Source: Caldilineaceae bacterium (GTDB taxonomy: Bacteria; Chloroflexota; Anaerolineae; Caldilineales; Caldilineaceae). Taken from it: DNA of 64,000 bases. The position numbers were made by a program, and so were the translations under genes. Where the stretch lies: the NCBI GenBank assembly GCA_022821545.1, contig JAJEDJ010000050.1:1-64000 (forward strand). The letters run 5' to 3'. This document shows positions 57,873 to 64,000 of this stretch, piece after piece; within the stretch, counting starts at the first letter, position 1; each line of letters starts with the position of its first letter. Below the pieces are notes generated by a model that did not search any database, was not told the origin of the DNA, and was given only the letters and a program-made list of their open reading frames with translations.

Positions 57873-59378
57873 ATGACGGCGCAAAATCACCTGGTTGAGG
57901 CGGCCGGCCGCAATGGCCCCGAATTGAACGAGGATGCCCGCTGGTTGGAAAGCGTCGAGGGTGGCGGCGGAGACGAATACAGTGTGGAGCGCCACGGCCG
58001 CCTGGTGAGCGCCAGCCGGCCGGTAGCCGGCCTACCCTTTGAACGCTTTCTTCAGGCCGCATCGGGCCAGGAGCGCTTCTTCTGGCGCGACGGCAGGCAG
58101 GGCATCACTTTCGCGGGTTCAGGGGTGGCGGCCCATCTCATTGGCTACGGCCGCAGCAGGTTTGCCGCCATTCAGCGGCAGGCGAGCGAGCTCTTTGCAT
58201 ACGCCGAAACTCGCCCATCCCATCGCTTCGTGCAGGCGCCCAGGCCCGAACTTGCTCTGCCCCGACTGTTCGGCGGCTTTGCCTTTCGGGAGGAGTTTGT
58301 GCCGGACATGACCTGGACCGGCTTCCATCCGGGACACTTTATTCTGCCCCACTACCAGTTCGTCGAGCAGGACGGCCTCGGCTGGCTCACCATGAACGCT
58401 TTCTTGCCTCGCGAAGATGACGCGTCGGCGACTATCCCACTCCTCGAAGAGGCTTTGGACGCTCAGACCGCGTTGCTGGCGAAGGGAGAGATTGAGGTCG
58501 GGGTCCGGGACGCCGAACTGCCGCCCCGGGACGGGGACGGAAAGCGGAAATGGCTGGAGATCGACTACCCTTTACAATACGACGAATGGGCGAAGCTGAT
58601 CGAGAATGCCCTGGAATCCTTTGATGCTACGCAGTTGAGAAAAGTCGTCCTTTCCCGGATCGCGCAGCTGCGGGCGCCGCAGCCCCTCATTATCAGGCAA
58701 ATGCTGACGCGTCTCTGCGCCGACTATCCGGACTGCTTCAGTTTCCTGTTTGAACCGCGGCCGGGGCACGCCTTTCTCGGTGCCACGCCTGAGCTTCTGG
58801 TGCGCGTTCAGGGGGTGGAGCTGGAGACTATGGCGCTGGCCGGATCGATCAAGCGGGGCGCGACGGCAGACGAGGATGCGGAACTGGCTACTGCGCTGGC
58901 GGCTTCGGCCAAGGACCGCCGCGAGCACGCGCTCGTGGTTGACGCGCTGCGTGTCATCTTGCAACCCCTGTGCCGGCAGCTGAACGTCGCCGCCGAACCG
59001 ACAGTGCTTGCACTCAGCAACATTCAGCACCTCTACACACCGGTCAAAGCCACACTCAACAGTCCGGAGGGTGTCCTACCGCTGGTGGAAGCTCTGCACC
59101 CGACGCCGGCTATGGGGGGAACGCCGCGCGAACTGGGAATGGCGTTCATCCGGGGGAATGAGCCGACGCTGCGGGGCTGGTACGCGGCTCCGGTCGGCTG
59201 GATCGATCGCAACATGGAAGGCGCATTTGCCGTGGCGATCCGGTCGGCCGTTGTGCAGAAGGAGCGGGCTTGGGCCTATGCGGGCGCCGGCATCGTTCCC
59301 GGTTCCGTTCCACAGGCGGAGTGGGAAGAGACGAACTGGAAGTTCCAGCCGATTATTCGTTCGGTGGTGGGTGGGTAG
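57873..59378 (+). CDS. menF: isochorismate synthase
   Basis: A 501-residue chorismate-using enzyme, first step of menaquinone synthesis by the classical route. The C-terminal half has the conserved ADC/isochorismate synthase signatures: FLGATPELLVRVQG, LAGSIKRGATADED, HPTPAMGGTPRELG, then VGWIDRNMEGAFAVAIRS and YAGAGIVPGS. The first 120 residues are less conserved (sugar-like NEDARWLESVEGGGG). Salicylate and siderophore synthases have similar sequences, but the adjacent menD and menB settle the role. The stop is 5 bp before the menD ATG. Confidence 0.92.
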   Translation: MTAQNHLVEAAGRNGPELNEDARWLESVEGGGGDEYSVERHGRLVSASRPVAGLPFERFLQAASGQERFFWRDGRQGITFAGSGVAAHLIGYGRSRFAAIQRQASELFAYAETRPSHRFVQAPRPELALPRLFGGFAFREEFVPDMTWTGFHPGHFILPHYQFVEQDGLGWLTMNAFLPREDDASATIPLLEEALDAQTALLAKGEIEVGVRDAELPPRDGDGKRKWLEIDYPLQYDEWAKLIENALESFDATQLRKVVLSRIAQLRAPQPLIIRQMLTRLCADYPDCFSFLFEPRPGHAFLGATPELLVRVQGVELETMALAGSIKRGATADEDAELATALAASAKDRREHALVVDALRVILQPLCRQLNVAAEPTVLALSNIQHLYTPVKATLNSPEGVLPLVEALHPTPAMGGTPRELGMAFIRGNEPTLRGWYAAPVGWIDRNMEGAFAVAIRSAVVQKERAWAYAGAGIVPGSVPQAEWEETNWKFQPIIRSVVGG

Positions 59379-59383
59379 CCGGC

Positions 59384-61144
59384 ATGAGCAGCGTCGCCAG
59401 TACTCCAAACCCGAATCTGCGGTTCTCCGAGACCCTGGTCGCGGGGTTGGCGGATGCCGGGCTGAAGGCGGTCTGCATAGCGCCGGGCTCGCGTTCGACA
59501 CCGCTGGCGCTCGCCTTTGACGCCCACCCAAGTATCGAGAACTTCGTCCACCTGGATGAACGCTGCGCCAGCTTTTTTGCCCTGGGAATGGCTCAGGCAA
59601 GCGGCCGGCCTGTGGCGCTGGTATGCACATCCGGAACTGCGGCGTTGGAGTTTCATGCAGCGGTGGTAGAGGCGAAAATGGCCGGCGTGCCGCTGCTGCT
59701 GCTGACGGCGGACAGGCCGCCGGAACTTCGACATAGCGGAGCCAACCAGACAATCGACCAGATTAAAATGTACGGGGACCATGTTCTGTGGGCGGTGGAC
59801 GGAGCGCTGCCGGAAGAGGACCCGCCCGATGTTGCGTTGAGGAATGCTCGTACGCTGGCGGCCAGGTGTTATGCCGTCGCCGACGGCATCCGTAAAGGAC
59901 CTGTACATATCAACTTCCCTTTCCGGAAACCGCTGGAGCCGGAAGCTCCATACAGCCCCCATTTTGACCAGGGACGGAGCAGTTCCGTTCAGCGGGGCGT
60001 GCTGGTACCGACGGCAGAGCAGATGGAAGAGATGGTTGCGCTCGTTTCCGCCAATGAGAAGGGCTGGATCGTCTGCGGGCCGTGGGCTGGACGCCCGCCT
60101 TGCGATCTGGTCGATGCGGTGGCGGAACTGGGCCTCAGCGCCGGGTATCCCATTTTCGCGGACCCGCTTTCAGGGCTTCGTTTTGGCCCGCAGACGGCAA
60201 CTGCGCCGATCATAGGCAGCTATGAAAGCTTTCTCCAGCATTCGGCCCGTTTTGAGGCCCCCCAGGTCGTTATTCGTTTCGGCGCCGTACCAACTTCGAA
60301 AAATCTCAACGCATACCTGGAGCGCACTGCGCCGGCGTTGCAGGTACACGTTCGCAGCGACGGAGTTTGGGCGGACGACAGCCACCGCGTACACTCCTAT
60401 CTGCAGGTGGACGAGACCGTCTTCTGCCGGCAGCTGGCGGAGCGGTTTCGAAGGACGCCGGGCCGGTGGGCAGCCTCCGTTCTGGCAGCCGAGGAACGCA
60501 GCCGCCAGCGCCAGGAGCGTTTTCTGCAGGCGAGCTGGTTTGACGCTGCCGCGGCCGCAACCGCTGTGACGGCCCTTCCGGATGACGGCAATCTCTTTGT
60601 TGGCAACAGCCTGCCCGTGCGCCACGTGGACCAGTTCGCCCAGCCTGATGCGAAGAGAATGCACGTTTACGGCAACCGGGGGGCCAGCGGCATCGATGGC
60701 GTAATGTCGAGTGCGCTGGGTGTGGCCGCAGCAGAGCGGAACAGACCGATGTTGCTGCTCATTGGCGATGTCAGCTCTTACCACGACATGAACGGGCTGC
60801 TGGCCGTTAACAGGTATGGGCTGGACAACGTCACGGTAGTGCTGTTGAATAACGGCGGCGGCGGCGTTTTCCGCCGACTTCCAATTTCAAGAGATAATGC
60901 CCGGTTCGAGGAGTTGTTTCTCACGCCGCCCGGCCTGGACTTCTCCCTTGCGGCGGAGATGTACGGTCTCGACTTTGTGCGCATTCAGGGTGAAAACAGG
61001 GCGGGCCTGGCCCAGGAAGTCTGCGCGTCACTCCGCGACAGGAGGCCCACGGTTATCGAAGTGTGTACCGACGGAGCGCGGGACGAACAGATACGGCGAG
61101 AACTGGTCGAATCCTTAAAAGACCATCAGGAGGAATATACGTGA
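59384..61144 (+). CDS. menD: SEPHCHC synthase (2-succinyl-5-enolpyruvyl-6-hydroxy-3-cyclohexene-1-carboxylate synthase)
   Basis: A 586-residue thiamine-diphosphate enzyme that joins isochorismate and 2-oxoglutarate. The family opening is [20 protein letters not shown], followed by [20 protein letters not shown] and [11 protein letters not shown]. The ThDP motif runs [15 protein letters not shown] through [15 protein letters not shown] (GD...NN). Start at ATG 59384 is chosen because it is 5 bp after the menF stop and matches the family length; the longer frame overlaps menF. Its stop overlaps the menB start by 4 bp. Confidence 0.95.
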   Translation: MSSVASTPNPNLRFSETLVAGLADAGLKAVCIAPGSRSTPLALAFDAHPSIENFVHLDERCASFFALGMAQASGRPVALVCTSGTAALEFHAAVVEAKMAGVPLLLLTADRPPELRHSGANQTIDQIKMYGDHVLWAVDGALPEEDPPDVALRNARTLAARCYAVADGIRKGPVHINFPFRKPLEPEAPYSPHFDQGRSSSVQRGVLVPTAEQMEEMVALVSANEKGWIVCGPWAGRPPCDLVDAVAELGLSAGYPIFADPLSGLRFGPQTATAPIIGSYESFLQHSARFEAPQVVIRFGAVPTSKNLNAYLERTAPALQVHVRSDGVWADDSHRVHSYLQVDETVFCRQLAERFRRTPGRWAASVLAAEERSRQRQERFLQASWFDAAAAATAVTALPDDGNLFVGNSLPVRHVDQFAQPDAKRMHVYGNRGASGIDGVMSSALGVAAAERNRPMLLLIGDVSSYHDMNGLLAVNRYGLDNVTVVLLNNGGGGVFRRLPISRDNARFEELFLTPPGLDFSLAAEMYGLDFVRIQGENRAGLAQEVCASLRDRRPTVIEVCTDGARDEQIRRELVESLKDHQEEYT

Positions 61145-61992
61145 CGATCCCTCAGAGTGCAGACTGGCAGGAAGTCGCCCAATATAGCGATATCACCTTT
61201 CACAAGGCGGATGGTATGGCGCGCATCGCCTTCGACCGGCCGGAAAAACGCAACGCCTTCCGCCCCGAAACCATCGATCAGATGACGGAGGCGTTCAAAG
61301 ATGTTTGGGCGGACGACCGGATCGGCGTCGTTCTCCTGACAGGGAACGGACCTTCACCCAAGGACGGTGTCCACGCATTCTGCGCGGGGGGCGACCAGGG
61401 TGTGCGCGGGCACGCAGGTTATATGAATGAACAGGGTGTGGCACAGCTGAATGTGCTGGAACTCCAGCGGATCATGCGCAATATGCCCAAGCCCGTGATT
61501 GCGCTGGTAAACGGCTTCGCAATTGGAGGCGGGCACGTGCTCCACGTCATCTGCGACCTTTCCCTGGCTTCGGAAAACGCTGAATTCGGCCAGACAGGGC
61601 CCATCGTCGGCAGCTTCGACGGCGGACTTGGGGCGTCATACCTTGCTTCCGTCGTGGGCCAGAAAAAGGCTCGGGAGATCTGGTATCTGTGCCGTCGTTA
61701 TGGGGCCCGGGAGGCGTTGGAGATGGGGCTGGTCAACAAGGTGCTGCCGACAGTGGAGGCGCTGGAGGAGGAGGGCGTGGACTGGGCGCAGGAGATTCTG
61801 CGGAAGTCCCCGATCGCGATTCGATTCCTTAAGGCAGGCTTCAACGCCGACCTTGACGGGCAGACAGGATTGCAAGTTCTGGCGGGAGACGCCACGATGC
61901 TCTTTTATATGACGGAAGAGGGCAAGGAAGGGAGGGACGCTTTCAACGAGAAACGCAGGCCGGACTTCCGTCAGTTTCCCTGGAGGCCGTGA
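61141..61992 (+). CDS. menB: 1,4-dihydroxy-2-naphthoyl-CoA synthase
   Basis: A 283-residue crotonase-fold enzyme closing the second naphthoate ring. Visible are [59 protein letters not shown] and [20 protein letters not shown], and the ending [18 protein letters not shown], diagnostic of MenB. GTG at 61141 is supported by CAGGAGGAATATAC and by overlap with the menD stop (GTGA). It acts after MenE, whose gene follows 54 bp later, so the gene order does not follow the pathway order. Confidence 0.95.
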   Translation: MTIPQSADWQEVAQYSDITFHKADGMARIAFDRPEKRNAFRPETIDQMTEAFKDVWADDRIGVVLLTGNGPSPKDGVHAFCAGGDQGVRGHAGYMNEQGVAQLNVLELQRIMRNMPKPVIALVNGFAIGGGHVLHVICDLSLASENAEFGQTGPIVGSFDGGLGASYLASVVGQKKAREIWYLCRRYGAREALEMGLVNKVLPTVEALEEEGVDWAQEILRKSPIAIRFLKAGFNADLDGQTGLQVLAGDATMLFYMTEEGKEGRDAFNEKRRPDFRQFPWRP

Positions 61993-62046
61993 GGCGGTTA
62001 AGAAACACAAGAATAGACAGATCCCCTTGGTCAGGTATGAATCCCT

Positions 62047-63621
62047 ATGCTTTCAATGAAGAAAGACTGGCTGCGCTGGCGTGCGCTGGCTACGCCCGGC
62101 AAAGTCGCCGTTGTTTTTGAAGGGCGGTCGGTCAGCTACGCTGAATTGGACCGGTTGGCCCGTGGACAAGCCGCCGGACTCGCGGCGCATGGTTTGCGGC
62201 CTGGCGACAGGGTGGCGACGCGGATGGAAAACAGCGTAGAGGCCATCGCTCTCGTTCACGCTGTGGCCCGAATTGGGGCCGTACTCGTGCCGCTGAACAC
62301 GCGGTTGACAGCCCAGGAGATTGCGAGGCAGTTCAGCCTGGTCGAACCGGCGCTGCTGGTGATTGACGACGAAAGCGCTGGCGCGGGTAACGGCGACCCA
62401 AAGCATAGGCCGGCCCCGACACCGGATTTCCAGGCATGTCCGGTGGAGCCACTGCAGACCGTTTCCTTGACCAGGCTGGTCGGGGACGGGTCTGTGATTG
62501 GGAGAGAGGAGGAAAGGAACTGGCAGGAGCCACGCCAGGCGGAAAAAGATCAGGTCCAGTCAATTGTCTTCACGTCCGGCTCGACGGGGACTCCCAAAGG
62601 AGTGCAGCTCAGTCTTGCCAACCATTTTTGGAGCGCCACCGCCTCTGCCTTCCGTCTGGGCGTGGACACCGAAGACAGTTGGCTCTCATGCCTGCCGCTT
62701 TATCATGTGAGCGGCATGGCCGTTGTGTTTCGTGCCTGCCTTTACGGCACGGCGGTCGTTCTTCAACGCCGCTTCCAGCTTGAAGAGTTTCAGCGCTGCC
62801 TGCGCGAGAATAGGGTAACGCAAACTTCGCTGGTGCCTACGTTACTCCACCGACTGCTGCACAGTTCCACCGCCACGGAATGGCCGCAGAGTCTGCGCAC
62901 AGTTCTGATTGGCGGCGCGGCAGCCGCGCCTGAACTTTTGCGTGACGCCCTTGAAGAGGGTGTACCCGTCACGCCTACGTATGGTTTGACGGAAACCGCT
63001 ACACAGGCGGCGACGGCTTTGCCGGCTGAAGTGCGGAAAAAGCCGGGAACTGTAGGGCGGCCCCTGCTCTTTACGGAGCTGCACATTGCAGATTCCGCTG
63101 GGCATCCTCTTCCTCCTGGGGAGATAGGTGAGATTCTTGTGCGCGGCCCGCAAGTGACGACGGCTTACTACCGCAACCCCGCCGCGACCGCGGCAGCTCT
63201 GCGGGAGGGCTGGTTGCGCACCGGCGACATGGGCCGCCTTGACAGCGACGGCGATCTGTTTGTCCTGCAGCGGCGGGCAGACCTGATCGTCAGCGGCGGG
63301 GAGAACATCTACCCGGTCGAAGTGGAGGCGGCGATGAGGGAACATCCTGCCGTGGCAGACGTCTGCGTGGTGGGGCTGCCGGACGCCGAATGGGGACAGC
63401 GTTGTGCGGCGGCTGTGCAGCTTCATGCAGGGGCAACCGTGACCCGCGACGCGCTCCTGGCCTTCAGCCGGGAGCGTCTGGCCGGCTATAAGCAGCCTTC
63501 AGCCAAACATGTCCGCTTCGTTGACTCCCTGCCAGAGACGGCTTCGGGCAAGATCGCACGGCAGGCGGTCAGAACTATGTTTGAGGATGTCATCGCAACA
63601 CGAAAGGAATGCCAGCCATGA
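62047..63621 (+). CDS. menE: o-succinylbenzoate-CoA ligase
   Basis: A 524-residue adenylate-forming acyl-CoA synthetase. The AMP motif SIVFTSGSTGTPKGVQLS, YGLTETATQAATALP, and the hinge RTGDMGRLDSDGDLFVLQRR with DLIVSGGENIYPVEVE are all present, as is the catalytic Lys region GKIARQ near the end. Sequence placement after menF, menD and menB makes succinylbenzoate the likely substrate rather than a fatty acid. menC, menA, menG and menH are not in the window. The stop overlaps the next ATG by 4 bp. Confidence 0.93.
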   Translation: MLSMKKDWLRWRALATPGKVAVVFEGRSVSYAELDRLARGQAAGLAAHGLRPGDRVATRMENSVEAIALVHAVARIGAVLVPLNTRLTAQEIARQFSLVEPALLVIDDESAGAGNGDPKHRPAPTPDFQACPVEPLQTVSLTRLVGDGSVIGREEERNWQEPRQAEKDQVQSIVFTSGSTGTPKGVQLSLANHFWSATASAFRLGVDTEDSWLSCLPLYHVSGMAVVFRACLYGTAVVLQRRFQLEEFQRCLRENRVTQTSLVPTLLHRLLHSSTATEWPQSLRTVLIGGAAAAPELLRDALEEGVPVTPTYGLTETATQAATALPAEVRKKPGTVGRPLLFTELHIADSAGHPLPPGEIGEILVRGPQVTTAYYRNPAATAAALREGWLRTGDMGRLDSDGDLFVLQRRADLIVSGGENIYPVEVEAAMREHPAVADVCVVGLPDAEWGQRCAAAVQLHAGATVTRDALLAFSRERLAGYKQPSAKHVRFVDSLPETASGKIARQAVRTMFEDVIATRKECQP

Positions 63622-64000
63622 TCACTCAGCAACAGATCGAATTTTTCAACGAAAACGGATACCTGCGATACGGCCGCGTATTGGACATGGCCGAAGTCGA
63701 GGCGTTGCGTACGGGCCTGGACAATGTCATCGCTATCGAAGAGGCCGGCGGCGATGAATCGGAAATAGAGTTCAAGTATGGACACCGTCGGGGAGCATCG
63801 ATGGGGGGTAACGCGGAAGAGCATCAGCCGCGCCATATCGTTCAATACGTGAATATGTTCAAGAGGGAGCCTATATATGAGCGTCTGCTCCACCACCCCG
63901 TGATCTCGGGCGCGGCCTGCGCCCTGTTGAACACGCCGCGCGTGCGGCTCTGGCACGATCAGATCATCTCCAAGCCACCGGAGGAGAACCGTCACTTTCA
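63618..64000 (+). CDS. phytanoyl-CoA dioxygenase-like protein (3' end outside window)
   Basis: The first 127 residues of a PhyH-superfamily Fe(II)/2-oxoglutarate oxygenase. ITQQQIEFFNENGYLRYGRV and DMAEVEALRTGLDNVIAIEE are the usual N-terminal helices, and VRLWHDQIISKPPEEN contains the iron-binding H-x-D. The ATG overlaps the menE stop (ATGA), so it is translationally coupled to the menaquinone operon. Whether it modifies a quinone or a lipid is unknown. The gene runs off the right edge. Confidence 0.88.
   Translation, partial: MITQQQIEFFNENGYLRYGRVLDMAEVEALRTGLDNVIAIEEAGGDESEIEFKYGHRRGASMGGNAEEHQPRHIVQYVNMFKREPIYERLLHHPVISGAACALLNTPRVRLWHDQIISKPPEENRHF

Noticed and set aside
1-64000. tRNA or rRNA genes
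   Set aside because: I saw no cloverleaf-like or conserved rRNA sequence; an ab initio tRNA search would be needed to exclude them.

Overview
The window comes from a high-GC bacterium. The best guess is a Chloroflexota member, possibly from the Caldilineae or SAR202-like lineages. The grounds are indirect: many short-chain dehydrogenases, three enolase-superfamily genes, a luciferase-like flavin oxidoreductase, two phytanoyl-CoA dioxygenase-like genes, lipoprotein and Tat-type solute-binding proteins, and a classical menaquinone operon. No rRNA or tRNA gene was seen, so the placement is inference.

Layout. 0.2-6.6 kb: minus-strand genes for two lipoprotein solute-binding proteins without permeases, three SDRs, a MaoC dehydratase and glycine-cleavage H protein; gcvH has an exact 13-bp-period repeat array upstream. 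6.8-11.2 kb: ileS and an AlaX-type editing protein behind a strong sigma70-like promoter and a T-box leader with a probable AUC (Ile) specifier. 11.3-19.5 kb: a visibly AT-richer accessory island. It holds several IS3-like end sequences, a two-gene coiled-coil unit, a chimeric HsdR-N-like ORF followed by a PIN fragment cut at an IS end, HicAB, a 2.6-kb element with IS3-type ends and a 3-bp AGA repeat on both sides that encloses small membrane-protein genes, and a two-gene AAA-ATPase plus PD-(D/E)XK-like pair that is the best candidate for an undescribed defence system.

19.5-35.2 kb: recQ, then sugar and sugar-acid metabolism: two zinc alcohol dehydrogenases, three enolase-superfamily dehydratases, a GH2 glycosidase, a 7-bladed lactonase, an LLM oxidoreductase, a fatty-acid desaturase, a cupin, an inositol-monophosphatase-type enzyme and an SDR. 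35.3-41.2 kb: a minus-strand operon larB-larE-larC, then Nudix, aldo/keto reductase, methyltransferase and a GH16-fold protein. This makes the nickel-pincer nucleotide cofactor, but no larA is in view. 41.3-46.6 kb: a second aldo/keto reductase, a predicted ABC-class ATPase with a double DinB protein, a histidine phosphatase and a small membrane protein.

46.9-50.7 kb: phosphoribosyltransferase, prfA, prmC and a HAD phosphatase. 51.0-57.0 kb: a carbohydrate ABC importer (solute-binding protein, intergenic hairpin, two permeases) followed by a phytanoyl-CoA dioxygenase-like protein and a B12-binding radical SAM enzyme. 57.2-64.0 kb: a TetR regulator with a perfect palindromic operator upstream, then menF-menD-menB-menE, with a second phytanoyl-CoA dioxygenase-like gene overlapping menE and running off the window. 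Working picture: a heterotroph that imports and degrades varied carbohydrates and sugar acids, respires with menaquinone, and carries one transposon-built island.
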